A stretch of DNA of 64,000 bases, taken from contig LS997567.1 in NCBI GenBank assembly GCA_000469685.2, forward strand, positions 34,624,505 through 34,688,504, written 5' to 3'. Origin of the DNA: Haemonchus contortus. Taxonomy: Eukaryota > Nematoda > Chromadorea > Rhabditida > Trichostrongylidae. Both the position numbers and the translations under genes were made by a program. The notes under the pieces were generated by a model that did no database searches, had not been told where the DNA came from, and saw nothing but the letters and a program-made list of their open reading frames with translations. The first letter of the stretch is position 1. Each line of letters begins with the position of its first letter. Shown piece after piece: positions 32,101 through 43,140 of the stretch.

Positions 32101-32289
32101 CTCTACAAGATATGAGGTGCACTTGCCGTTGTGGCAGAATATCGTGTCATTAAATGTGTTGTCATCGAGTTGTATAACTAGATCATCTGGTGAATACAGT
32201 GTTGGGTTGAGACCATTCGGAACAGTACCGTAATTGGCCACCTCACATGATATCCATTGCAGTAATGAAAGGAAAGTGAGGAGCAACAT
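32101..32289 (-). CDS. QSOX first coding exon with signal peptide
   Basis: The start codon at 32289 opens a hydrophobic signal peptide (MLLLTFLSLLQWISC), followed by PTLYSPDDLVIQLDDNTFND and CTSYLVE before a GTAAGTAAG donor. It is 189 bp, 63 codons, ending in phase 0. 'LYSPDDxVIxLDxxTFxxT' is the usual N-terminus of a mature QSOX thioredoxin domain. The in-frame Met, good signal peptide and ideal donor make the start likely. A Cys pair (FCHNGKC) inside the exon is unusual, since many QSOX proteins run directly to 'LVEFY' here. Confidence 0.85.
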
Positions 32290-34155
32290 CTAAAATCAGT
32301 ATACAATGAGAATACGTTGACATATTACTTCAGAAAGCTTGACCACTTGGAAAGATTCGCAGCGAAACGAATGTTTGTTTGGCTTGCGATAATAGCGACT
32401 ATCTTTTAGCATGAATTAATGTGAATTGGAGCGTCCAAAAATAAGCTAGACGAAGCGAACCGATTGCTTCACTCACAAAGGCTGCGAAGAGCCGGAAAAT
32501 GAGGAACTTTGCTATTCACTGAAAGAGTAGAGCCAGTATCTATGAAGTAAATCTAGTAGATGAATGGCCCCAGGAGAAAGAGAGAGGGAAAAAGACAGCG
32601 GAACCATACGTTAACATCATGCCGAGTTTATTTCCACATGAATAAAATAAGAGTAAGAAAGTGAGAAATGAAGAGAAATGATAAAATAGAAATTTACGTG
32701 ATTGAGAAAAAAGCGAGAAATGAGGCTCAGACTAGGCTTCAGTTTTTTTTTAACACTGCAGGATTCCTGCTCTCTAGCTTTCAGATCACCACTCATTTGG
32801 CATCGCTCTTTTGTATCACTTATTGTACATACAGTGAGATTGATTCATTGCCTGATCATAAGATCAGCGATCATTTGTTAATTGTGGTATTAACATTTAC
32901 TTGGAGCAGTAGTGAATACAACTGTCTGCTAGGTGTTGAGGGAGCCTACAGCAGTTCCACGTGTTCAGCTCTTTATTGAAAGCTTTCATGGAACATATGT
33001 ACTAACAGCCCTTAGAAACCCTGTAGGTGATGAAGGCCTCCACTTTGCTGAGGAAGAGGGAACGAGAGGAAAGGGTCGTGTGAGTCGATATGAAGAACTG
33101 TTCTCGGAAACTAAAAACAACGAGTACATTACCATCTGACAAACATTCAAAATGCACAGATCGGCTCTGTATTTCAGAAGAGAAGGAGCCATTATATGAA
33201 GTCTCGATACCATCCTCATCAACCTCTTCCAGAACGTCAATTATCTGTTACAAAAGATGGAACGCGTAGGGTCGAGCACTTATTCCATAATGCAGCTTTT
33301 CCCCTTTTTCATTTTTTTGTGGCTGCCTGTGTTTTTATTCTTAGCAAGGATAGGTAACTCTTCCAATGTGTAATTTTGCATATGCAGATAATCGGAACTT
33401 CTCAGCGAGAAAATAATATCATCGTATAAATAAGCAATCGAACGAATATGTAGCATGGTCAAAGTGAGTTTCGTTGAAGCCCAATAGTGAATTAGCACAT
33501 GACAGACCCACTCAGCGGTTGGTGTCAGGACGTTGACCAACTGAGTCGTTTTGTTTAGCGGGCGCTACGCGATCACTCTAATCTTGTGCCGACTCGAGAC
33601 CAGTCCTGTCGTCGAAACTGGGCCATCATCAACGCGGATGCATTCAAAAAGGTCTTCCAGCATCTTCGATACTTTCGAATAATATCATCAAAGCAATTAC
33701 TTGCAGACTCTACGTGATCAGTAACCGTTTCACTTTCATTGTCATACGCAATGCCTCAGTGGAATTATTCGCAAATCAATCTTTGCAAGAGTTGCAGCTG
33801 ATGGTCATATTACCTTTTTTGCGAGCCAAGTGACACCTCCCACTTTTAGAAAGTATTGACACAACTAACAAAAAGTTTACTTCCAAGAGGATTTCTTTTG
33901 AAGTTTGCGGCATCAATCCGATACCAGTTTTGCTTTTAAATATAATACTTGAGGGAGACTGCTACTTGGAGTATAGCTGAAACCCAGTACTGATGGGATA
34001 ATGGATACTATTTGGCAAAGGCATCACTTGAAATCTCTGAGAAAATAACAAGGGCACTAGATTTCCAATTTTTCACTGTCATTGTACGATTTTGCAAAGC
34101 TGCAGAGTAAATATAACTTCACGTGTAAGTCATTGTAGTCACTCAATGAACAGCA
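32290..34155. other. Upstream of QSOX, nothing firmly recognised
   Basis: This should hold the QSOX promoter, but I can point to no specific element. Frames at 32668-32979 and 32933-33139 (plus) and 33240-32986 and 33540-33280 (minus) lack family motifs. Confidence 0.4.
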
Positions 34156-34506
34156 CTATGCTGGACTAAGCCTAGGTTGATTACCAAGACTATACTGATC
34201 GTGTTCGGCAACCTCAGTCCAGATATTTCTTTTAATTTCATTTAACTGAGTGTTCAAGAAGCTATTGGGACAAAGCTTGCTCAAATTGCCGAGTTTCTGA
34301 TGGCTGTGCAAATGAACAGTTCGCCCGGCTAAGGGACCTAGCTCTTCCGATGATACCGGAGATGTAGCACTCCACGGACTACAGTCATGTGAATATTTTC
34401 CTCCATACAAGTTCAAAATATCAGCAAAAGTATGAGTAGGCACAGCACTTCCACATGCGACCTCGGATCTTTTGTTGAAGGCATGGTCATGACAAAAATA
34501 GTTTCT
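34156..34506 (-). CDS. Possible exon of an unidentified minus-strand gene
   Basis: An acceptor-like AATCTCAG precedes an open reading that begins NYFCHDHAFNKRSEVACGSA and continues through ADILNLYGGKYSHDCSPWSA and LGPLAGRTVHLHSHQKLGNL to a stop at 34156. It has four cysteines and an even composition, and reads through about 115 codons, longer than most chance frames here. I do not recognise the family. A short resemblance (ADILNLYGGKYS against CDILEPNGGKYS) to 57047-56860 minus is noted. It may be an exon of a secreted protein gene upstream of QSOX or a chance frame. Confidence 0.35.
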   Translation of the reverse strand, partial: RNYFCHDHAFNKRSEVACGSAVPTHTFADILNLYGGKYSHDCSPWSATSPVSSEELGPLAGRTVHLHSHQKLGNLSKLCPNSFLNTQLNEIKRNIWTEVAEHDQYSLGNQPRLSPA

Positions 34507-36355
34507 GAGATTTCCTGCTAGAATGAGTCTGTGGCCCTCAATAATATGTAGTAATAGGTTGATGTATAATTATGGCGGTTTTTTCGTGTCCTCTTTTCTC
34601 TCGATACAATTCGAATGTGGAATTCGATTCAAGAGAAATAATCTTCTTGCTTTCTCTCACAGAAATAATCCAGAAAGTCATCATTATATTATGCTCTTTA
34701 TGCTGCCCACTTTACGCTCTTTCACTCCGAGATAGGTTGAATGGTGGCGCAGTCACAAAGTGATCTCAACGAACTTCTCGCGATGGAATAGTCGGCCAAA
34801 GCTGAACTAAAAATGCAAACTGGCTCTACGGCCTCCCTATTCACCAATAGAAGCTCCTATGGGTTACCACGTGAATCGTCCACTTGAATATTGGCCGGTG
34901 AACAGGACTTAAGGAGAAATGAATGGCTCGATGATAGACGTTATGGCGTGGTTCGCCTCGAAGTATCGAAACTTCGTCTATGGAATCCAAGTGCCTAGCA
35001 AATGGGAAGCAGAGGGCGGTATATGGGGGTATGTTCCGGAGTAATCATTTGATCATGTCTTTGCTTAATATTCCAATCGTTTTTTCAAATAAAATTTGCT
35101 GAAAAATCCGCAATAATTATGCATCAACCCAATAAAAAACGGGAAAAAGTCGGGCAGAAAAACGGCGTGACAGGCCGTAATAAGGTTTCCAAAACTGGTT
35201 TGGCTGACACAGGCACTCATAATAGCCGTGTTATGCCGGCCTTGTTATTACTGCGCTAATCATGTGACAAGAAGAATAGTATGCTTAAATGAGAGACTCT
35301 CAGACGACCATCTCGTACAACCACCTTTCTTGCTACTTTTTTGAAGTCTTGTATTTCTTGAGACTCAATAATTTTCGCTACCTTGTACTATTCTGCACCA
35401 TGGCTTCCACTATTCCACTAAAAATAGATACCTCGAAATTATCGTATACTGTGCCCTTAAGCAGAATTGGTCAGGAAGTAATAGGTGATATCATGTAGTT
35501 GGGTGATCTAGACCACGCATCATAGAGACAATAAGAGTCCATTGAACATATTTTTTGTAATCATCGAAAGTCTGGAGACATCTAGAGCATTAGGTATTCG
35601 GCTAGTAGAGCTCCACGATTAGAATCAGATGAAAATGCATAGGTGAACTGCTTAGAGCGCAGTGTGAGAGGGATTTTCGCTGAAGAAGGAAAAGAGGGCT
35701 GTCAAAGTAGGTTGGTAGCACCTCTATGCACAGCTACCTGTAACAGTAGAAAAAAAGTAAAGTCATCTTTTGGAACTTCTATATGTGCTAGGCAATGAAG
35801 CAGCCGCCGGGTGAGACTTACAAATTGGGATGTTCTCTCTGGTCTGTATTCCTTCACAGATCGTTAAGCTTCCGTAGATTCACCACGTATTTGAACACTG
35901 CGGTTTTTATATGCTAATGTGCAATGAACTTAATGTCAATTTGATAGTATGCAGCAAATTTGCAGAGTTCATGGTAGCACAGATTTTTTGTTAGGTAGCA
36001 CTGAGAAGGTAGTTTAACTGAATGCCAGATATTCAAATTAGCCCACAAAGCTGTTTTCGCTCAGTCATCTCTCAAGATTGGCTTTGCCAGCTTTGTTAAA
36101 CATTCATGCACTGTAGCCAATCCAATGTTGCTGGGTTTTCACTAGTTCGGATCTCTACTAGTTTCGTATGTTTCTATTAGGTTGGAAGGGTCCATCGTAA
36201 ATATTGTACGAGCTATGTAATTACGACGAAACCTATTACTAATAGAGCGAGGTTCTATTCCGGAAAGGGAAGTGTCTATGTGGTCACCCCATTTTCAGAG
36301 ACTTCATTAGAGATAATCGTTTAGAGTGCAAATATATACATTCACTCAATTGTCT
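34507..36355. other. Unassigned intergenic sequence
   Basis: Only a short dispersed motif at 35101-35136 (AAAAATCCGCAATAATTATG, then CATCAACC), shared with 285-322, was noticed. Plus-strand frames of 60-70 codons have no motif. Confidence 0.4.
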
Positions 36356-36360
36356 GTAAT

Positions 36361-36500
36361 CAGCGTCTTCGAATACCAGGCTGCACCCTCGATTCTATAC
36401 GTTTCAACGGTGTGACCCGCCTCTGAAAACGTCGATTACGTCGAAACGTTAGGTCACTGGCTTGATAAAGAGTTCAACTTGAAAACCTCAAACGGCAGAG
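36361..36500 (+). repeat. Short repeat related to the hairpin at 26.5-26.8 kb
   Basis: The block TTACGTCGAAACGTTAGGTC, followed by TTGATAAAGAGTTCAACTTG and AAAACCTC, parallels the right arm of the 26488-26783 hairpin (AGTCGAAACGTCAGGCGAAT, then AAAG, TTCCACC). Upstream, TATACGTTTCAACGGTGTGA forms an imperfect inverted counterpart. Likely another terminal-type repeat of the same or a related element. Confidence 0.4.
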
Positions 36501-37808
36501 GAGTTCCACAAAGCAAAAGAAATGCCGGGGGTAAAACAAAGGAGGTTGTTGACTGATGAGAATTGTGTTACAGATATGTAAGTGTTCGAGTCGTTTAGAG
36601 ATATTCTGTTGTCTGTTGTTCGCACTACTGAACATTCAGACGCAATCCCACCCACACACACCTACACAATGTGTTGTGATAGATTCATGTTCCAAATGTG
36701 GCTGTCGAACTGCCTTCGATTTAATATTTCGTGTCCCCTCGGAGAAGTTGCCATCTAAGGTTGTTTTGTCAACAATTTACAGTAAATACTGTCCCTCAAG
36801 ACCAAGTTGACACTGAGTCAGTTCATTGCCACAGTTTAAACAGACTTTTAAATACGGTGAAAAAGCGTTTCTCAAGTAGATGATTGTGGAGAAATTGGGA
36901 CATCTGTTTCAGGCTGTAAGAGCTATACCACAGCTGTTCCAGAAGAGTTCGTGATCAGAATGTCCTTTTTGAATGTACATGAGCAAACCTATTCGAGTAC
37001 TTTTTCGATTCTCAGGGATGAGTAAAGTTGCTCAACTATTGAGTCTACATAGGTGATTGAGACGAATCAAAATATAGAATTATTAACCATGTAAAATGAG
37101 TTCATGAGGGACGTCACTCCTTGAAACAGGAACATTTCGGAGATAAACGGAAAGGAATCATAAACTATCGGAAATTTGAGAATATAAACATAGCAGAGAA
37201 GGGATACGAAGGGCTGTTATGTTTACAAAACAGACTTCAAGGTACAAATAAAAGGGGTTGAACTGCATTTTAGTACATGTTGGATTCGCCTTACTATTCA
37301 CCAAGTTTTTGGAATAAGTTTTGGTCTAATGCTAAATCCGATTCTATCGAGAGAAATATGTCACTGAGTATGTGAAGTGAGGATGAAAGTCGACTGACTT
37401 CATCGTGAGCCTAATGCGCTTAGACTGTGAAGGAGAACGGAGACAATCGGAATCAGCGCTGTGCGCTGTACGCGCAGCAGTGCAAACCCTCTTCAAAGGA
37501 AGGCGTTTCCGATTCGCGCACGTAAGCGCTTCCCCTTCCATCCATCCCCGTCGCCGACAGTGCGAATGGGCGGTGATCGTTTGAGGAATCATTGCAAATG
37601 TCAGGACGATCCTTTTCAGAATGAGTAGAATTGAATTCGAGCATCATAAACGTTGATACCTACAGAAACTAGTTAGAAGATAACCAGTACGGTAAAACAG
37701 TTTACGACCGTGTTTAAACATGCGGAAGGTAGGGGAAGCTCATTCGAGATAAAAGCCCCAAATGAATAACCGCTTCTACAGCGTAGGTTACCCCCATTTT
37801 CTTGTCGT
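36501..37808. other. Unassigned intergenic sequence
   Basis: Plus-strand frame 36556-36810 (84 codons, Cys-rich end CVVIDSCSKCGCRTAF) and overlapping minus-strand frames at 37344-37647 were examined; none has a recognised family or clear splice signals. Confidence 0.4.
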
Positions 37809-37812
37809 AATA

Positions 37813-39346
37813 CACTGGTGCGCAAAACTTAGGGACGAGATGGATAATGTAACATAAAACATTGAGGACTGGGTGGAAATAAATGAAAGTGTGGGAGTAT
37901 ATTGTCAAGCCTGTGACTGTTATGCACAGGAAGCTTGACTTCCCTTCGTGGAGGAATAGTTCAAATAAAGCGAGAAATATGGCTGCCTACACAAATCAAG
38001 GCAGTTGATGGATACGAAAAATTTTTTTCAATTAATCAGCCGGAAGCTACTAAATACTGTGGTGGTATCCTTGTATACATCATGTCCCGCAGACATCGTC
38101 TGGACGACTTGGCACGAGAAAGGTTAATCGGCAAACACGGAAAAGGTCGAGCCATGCATTGTGTAGCTCAGGAGGCTATTATCGCTCGCATCGTTGTCTC
38201 ACGTGCATGGAGAGCATTCCCAACCACTGGTGCTGCTGCTCGAAGGAGAGGAGATCCTCGACCAAGACCAGCTACACCAGATGATAACCGCTACAGTGTG
38301 CAGCAGGCAAGAGGAGATCCACGTTAATCAGCTCCTGCGATTGCCATGTCATTTAACAGGACTTCGAGGCAAACCATCTCGCGCACTTCAGTGGTACGAC
38401 GACTGCACGGTGGCGTTCTATTCGCCCGACGACCGCAACTTTGTGTTCCTTTGACCGTCGTGCATCGGCGAGACCGTTTAGGGTGATGCCAGGAGCATAG
38501 CGAATGGACCGATAAGGAATGGCGTCGTGTGCTCTTTACGGATATGAGCAAATTCAATCTGAGTAGTGATTCTGAACTCACCCTTATATGGCGAGAGTTA
38601 GAGACACGCAACTCTCCCAGAAACTGTCGAACGTGATCGTTCTAGTGGCCGAGACGTATTGGTATGGGTAGGCGTCATGCTGCATAGCCGTACTGACCTC
38701 CAGATTCTTGACCGTGGAACACTTTCCAGTCAGTGTTACTGTGACGAGGTACTCCTTTCCCATGTTCGTCTTTTCAAGGCTGCAGTGGGCACTGGATTCA
38801 TTTTTATGGGTGACAGTGCGCGATCGTATCGGCAGCACATGTGGAGGAGCTTTTGGCTTAAGGGAATATTCCGCGAATGGAGTGGCCTGCCCGTTTCTCC
38901 GACCTAAATTCCATGGTGCACGTGTGGGATGCACTGAGTAGACGCGTTGCTGCACGCCCAAATGCAGAAATGACCATCCAACAATTGCCAATTGTGCTGA
39001 TTGAGGAGTGGAATGCCTGACCACAGGAACATCTCACCAACCTCGTGGAAAGTATGGAATCGCGTTTCAGAGCATTTATTGCTGTCCGTGATGATCGCAC
39101 ACCCTATTGGGAACCGCGTCGCTTTATTTGAAGTACTAGGATAAATCGTGGGAAACTATGTGTAATCGGCACCTTTCAATAAAAATGCCTTATCTTCTCG
39201 TCTTATTTCGATTTTCTGTCTGTTGCTTACTGTGCAACACCGCAATGGTCCTCTATCGGTATGATATGAATTTCATTGAACTCTGTTGTCTGCCAGAGGT
39301 ACAGTAATCGGAAGTTGCTTTGGTCCCTAAGTTTTGCACACCAGTG
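37813..39346 (+). mobile_element. Tc1-like transposon, inactive
   Basis: The ends are inverted repeats CACTGGTG(C/T)GCAAAACTTAG with TA at 37811-37812 and 39347-39348. The length is 1534 bp. It carries one transposase reading on the plus strand. The two termini differ at few positions. Confidence 0.9.
38082..39131 (+). pseudogene. Tc1-like DDE transposase pseudogene
   Basis: It starts MSRRHRLDDLARERLIGKHG. The N-terminal helix-turn-helix part continues through VSRAWRAFPTTGAAARRRGD and PATPDDNRYSVQQARGDPR. Broken readings follow: VLFTDMSKFNLSSDSELTLI (first catalytic Asp kept, following Glu changed to Met), RTDLQILDRGTLSSQCYCDE, FIFMGDSARS (second Asp kept) and FSDLNSMVHVWDALSRRVAA, where the Glu of the usual NPMEHVWD is Val. 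It ends near PYWEPRRFI at 39131. Frame breaks occur near 38325, 38600-38640 and 38900. The third catalytic acid is lost. Confidence 0.85.
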
Positions 39347-39348
39347 TA

Positions 39349-40228
39349 TTAGGTTCTTTCGATAGACTTGCACACTTCCGTAACCTGAAGTTATTTTGTC
39401 GTTGAATATTGCGAGAACTCTCCATGGGCCTAGGGGAACGCGCGATTCACGCGTAAACCCGTCAGCATTCCTCGCGCACGCCGATTGCGACACACCCCGT
39501 TACAAATCACTCACGGGTTTCGGTGGGGTGCAACACTACCCTTAGGGACGCATGCATAACGCCCAGGGTGAGCGAGGGGAGAATCTCCCAAAGAAAATGT
39601 TTGGTCTACCGTGGATCTGATAAGTGACGCCGGAGCGCAGTAACTTACGCTTTCAGTACCGTCTCGGTTATGTTGGACTAGTATCCGGAGTTGTGTTTTT
39701 TTGATTAGATGGACCGAAATTGGGAGAGCGTGGTTTTCGCATCGGGAAAGCACTCTCACAAAGTGAAGTGGAAATATACCTCAAGAACGCTCAAAGAAGT
39801 AGCAAACGGTCAGGATATTCTACGAAATGCACTTGGAGGGTTGTGTAGATCTTGAACCAAACATCCTGTTATCGCGCACTTGAGTACAAAGTAACCTAGG
39901 TTAGATGAGCAAATCAAATATCACCACGCTACTCCCAGTGCCTTAAAAGTAAATAGATGAAGAGAACAATAAGACGGTGACGCGTTCAAAGAAATAACCT
40001 CAGCAAAAAAGGCTTCTTGAGTGGACGGAAAGCGGGGTCAGGCTCGTGCTAGCTTAACTATTATTACTTGTACTTGTAATTTTGCTCAGTGTTGGGTACG
40101 GTCGAATCTGCTCGCGCTCCTGATACGCTCTCTCTCTTTGCAATAAGTATTAGTATTAGTATCAGTACACTGAACCACCGTTGTTATTACCGTTTCAAGC
40201 GTCTTCAGCGTCTCCTCGTCACCTAGTC
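39349..40228. other. Unassigned sequence between Tc1-like element and BEL/Pao relic
   Basis: No gene or repeat recognised. An LTR for the downstream BEL/Pao relic could lie at the right end but was not demonstrated. Confidence 0.35.
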
Positions 40229-40506
40229 TTTCCAGCGTCAAAGGGGGACGGTGAAGTCGTGCGTCCGAGGGCGAGCGCGGCAAATTGCGCGGCGAAGTTC
40301 ATACTTGGTCTGACGACTTTAGCGCCTATTATTTGGGCCCAGTTTTGAAGTACATTAGAATAGTAGGATCAGCTGACCTTACTAATCTACCCTACTTCAG
40401 ATTTGGGCCCCAAGGATAGGCGCCGGAGTGTCCAAATTCACCAAGAATTTCGCCGCGCAATTTACCGCGCGCACCCTCGGACGCACGACTTGACACACAC
40501 CCAGCG
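40229..40506. repeat. GC-rich inverted repeat upstream of the BEL/Pao relic
   Basis: The arms, about 40237-40303 and 40440-40506, share GTCGTGCGTCCGAGGG and CGCGGCAAATTGCGCGGCGA in inverted order, separated by 136 bp. It is much richer in GC than its surroundings. Its position just before the gag-like frame suggests a link to the element's leader or LTR, or a separate small foldback element. Confidence 0.6.
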
Positions 40507-40655
40507 TCAGAGAGTAACACCTTTGAGGCCTGGAACATAACCCCCTCATCCCACATTAGGGGAGTTTTTCTCCTGTACTACAAAGGTACCTAGAGACCTC
40601 TTCTGTTGCACCAAATACAGATTTTGCTAAATTTACTGCGAAAGTCTCGTACAAA

Positions 40656-41009
40656 ATGTCGTTACACTTCCACGAAATTCCGATTATAAATGGTGCGACG
40701 ACGCTCAAAAATCTGGTCTCCAGATACACTGAGTACACAAGAAAGGTAGAGTATCCTACAATTAATGAGGATAGCTACGAAAAGTGTAACGAAAGTATAT
40801 CACTACTACAAAGTGGTATTGAACAAATCAAAGAGGGGAAAGAGAACCACATAAAACTCCATGACGAAAAACGAGAAGAGTATAGAAGCTGCAAAAACAA
40901 GTCAGACAAAAAGGATTCGATGCTGGAAATCAAACAAATAGGAAGCGACTCCCAATTGAACAAGGAACTGGCTAGACGAGCTAATCTTCATGCTAACTAC
41001 ACGACACGA
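40656..41009 (+). pseudogene. BEL/Pao gag N-terminal fragment
   Basis: A 118-codon open frame beginning MSLHFHEIPIINGATTLKNL, then rich in Lys, Glu, Asp and Ser (IEQIKEGKENHIKLHDEKRE), as in the coiled-coil start of BEL/Pao gag proteins. The continuation is in another frame at 40990-41352 and 41280-41420, so the gag gene is frameshifted more than once. Confidence 0.55.
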
Positions 41010-41549
41010 TGAAACTAAGTGCATAGGGAAAAAAATGTGCTTCAAACTGGGCTTCATTCCCCAAAAATCCTTTAAACTTCAGGACGTCATATCTGATAGT
41101 CCAGAACAGGGAATCGATGAGGGACAAGATCACATTCTAATCATTTCATTTGAAGAAACCCAAAGTATCGAGAGCAATCATCTTCGAGCTACTTCACGTT
41201 CAGCAGTAGTCGAGAGAGCGGAGAATAACGTGGGATCCTTTCGATCCATAAAGTCTCCCAAACTACACTGCCCAAACTCTATGGCAGTAGTGACGATTTC
41301 TCAGAGTGCTGGGCGATCTTCGAAACCCTCGTACATAACGATCATGAACTAGAAGTTATGGAAAAGATTTTGCCACTCCAAAAAAGTCTTGGAGGCAGAG
41401 TCCAAGCCTCAATAGGAGGAGTATCTGCATGTCTAATTCAAAACTTCGTGGAGAACGGCATAACCTACCTATTCTAGTAAGCTTAGAACACTGTCACAAG
41501 TTAGTATTGGGTCCAATCAGTGCCATAAAAACCCTCACTGGTATCCATA

Positions 41550-42600
41550 TTGCAAAAGCCGTGTTCAGACCCGCCATTTACGAGCGCTCTACAAGCAAAG
41601 ACCGCGAGTCCTACCGTGTCTTGTGGAATGACCTCTATCAAGAAAACACAGAACAGAAAACAGAAAACAGAACTGGTTTTAAGTTGGAAGATAATTACGG
41701 CAGACACCGTCTCAAGTCCCTGCAAGTCGCACTGCAAAGAAATCCAGAGCAATGCCGTTGGTAAATATATAGGTATACTAATCAGATACGAAAGAGAAGA
41801 TATGATCAAAACCTTTTCCAGCCAAAGCGACGACTTAGCTGGCGTCTACTATATGCCTCATGCAGGGGTGTACCCCAGCATAAAGGTTCCTCTGAGAATG
41901 AATTTCGACGCCTGCTCAAAAAAGAAAGGAAAGCTACCCCTGATTGACGACATCGAGAAAAGCACGTCGTTCATCAACAAAATTCACGACATACTTCTGA
42001 CGTCGCAAACAAGCAAAATCGTTTTCAAGTGTGATACTGAAGCCGCTTTCACACAAGTTCGACTCGGAGAACACCACAAAGACACCATAAAGACCTTCGA
42101 AGTTCTTGCGGCTGAAAGATATCCAAATACCTTCCTACAGAAGATAACTTGATCGATTTCCGTTTCCGAAGACTTCCATTCGGGGTCACAGCGTCACCAA
42201 CTGTAATCATTATGGCGCTAATGACATGTTTGAGTAGTTAAAATTCAGAGCTGGCGAAGAAATTCCTCAAAATTTGTACGTGGACCATATCTAGATGCTA
42301 ATTGAAACTACTAATGAGGCTCTCGAAGAATATCGGTAAGCAAAAACCATAATTGCAAAAAACGGCGTGGATTTATGCGGATACATTTCCAACTCGGCTG
42401 AGACCTTGATATCAAAAGACCAACTCGAACCTGGCTCAAAATTGCATAGGGTCGATGACATTAACGAAACACGATTTGTTTAGCCTAACGACACGGCTTC
42501 CAGCAGCGAAAACGCTTACAAAAAAGGCATTGTAAGTCTAATTAACTCCGTATACGATCCATTAGGCCTGGCAACGCCCCTGCTAAGAAGTTCTTTCAAT
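41550..42600 (+). pseudogene. BEL/Pao reverse transcriptase fragment
   Basis: A 200-codon frame (41550-42152) includes GVYYMPHAGVYPSIKVPLRM, NFDACSKKKGKLPLIDDIEK and KIVFKCDTEAAFTQVRLGEH. This is the BEL/Pao pattern 'P.H.V....K.T.LR.VFDAS......SLND.....P' followed by 'D.E.AF.Q..L'. The next frame gives FRFRRLPFGVTASPTVIIMA and then a ruined region where the YVDD box should be (reads around CTWTIS near 42280). Stops and frame changes make it inactive. Confidence 0.75.
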
Positions 42601-43140
42601 GTGTACATAAGTCACACCGGTCAATTGGGATGATCAACAATAGCAAGACAGCAAAAATTCTGACCATTCCGAAAGTGTTTAAACCCATTCATATATGTAA
42701 TATAACAGATGTTGTTGAGAAGATGAAATAAAGCCAAATTGAGGAAAAGGCCATTACGCTTCACACATTCGGAAATAAGGAGTCACAGACAGTATCAACA
42801 AAGCAGCACAACATCCGCATCTTAGTACCAAGCAAACCCCTGAACCTATTACCAAACAAACCCTCGAACCCTATGGAAGTATAAGCCATTCCGTCCCTCA
42901 CGAAATCCCTACCTTTGCCCTACGACCTTCAGTCTCTTCCGAGTGAGATAATCCACAGCTTCTTGGTAAAATACGGATGCATAGGAATTTCATAAGAGTG
43001 GATAACTTTTGGCAATTGATTCTTTCCTCTGATTTCCATTCCTCGACATTGCCTAGTGGGCATTACCAATTGAACACGAAACTAGGAAAGGTAATATCTG
43101 GAAGAAAATATCAACTCATATCAGAAAATATCATATACAT

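Larger units (their letters stand above)
435..32289 (-). other. Quiescin sulfhydryl oxidase (QSOX) gene locus, 3' part outside window
   Basis: Six minus-strand exons in the expected QSOX order are seen: signal peptide, CGHC thioredoxin domain, second thioredoxin-like region, helical linker. QSOX enzymes catalyse O2-dependent disulfide formation in secreted proteins using a thioredoxin domain fused to an Erv/FAD domain (known of the family). The Erv/FAD part is not in the window and should lie to the left of position 1. Exons are 65-189 bp. Most introns are packed with transposons, so this partial gene already covers about 32 kb. Testable exon joins keep the reading frame. Exons for the end of thioredoxin domain 1 and part of domain 2 are missing or unrecognised, so the gene model is incomplete. 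Confidence 0.8.
40656..43140 (+). mobile_element. BEL/Pao LTR retrotransposon relic
   Basis: In order: a charged, coiled-coil-like gag start (40656-41009), a broken DUF1759-type gag segment (YGSSDDFSECWAIFETLVHN, then KILPLQKSLGGRVQASI, about 41280-41420), a reverse transcriptase start (41820-42300) and, after about 42600, a stretch resembling the BEL/Pao protease region (VDNFWQLILSSDFHSSTLPS, 42999-43100). Protease normally precedes reverse transcriptase, so the parts are rearranged or come from two copies. No LTR pair was identified. The element is abutted by a CR1-like LINE. Confidence 0.7.

Noticed and set aside
38584..39024. 146-codon minus-strand frame
   Set aside because: It is antisense to the Tc1-like transposase reading and reflects that codon pattern.
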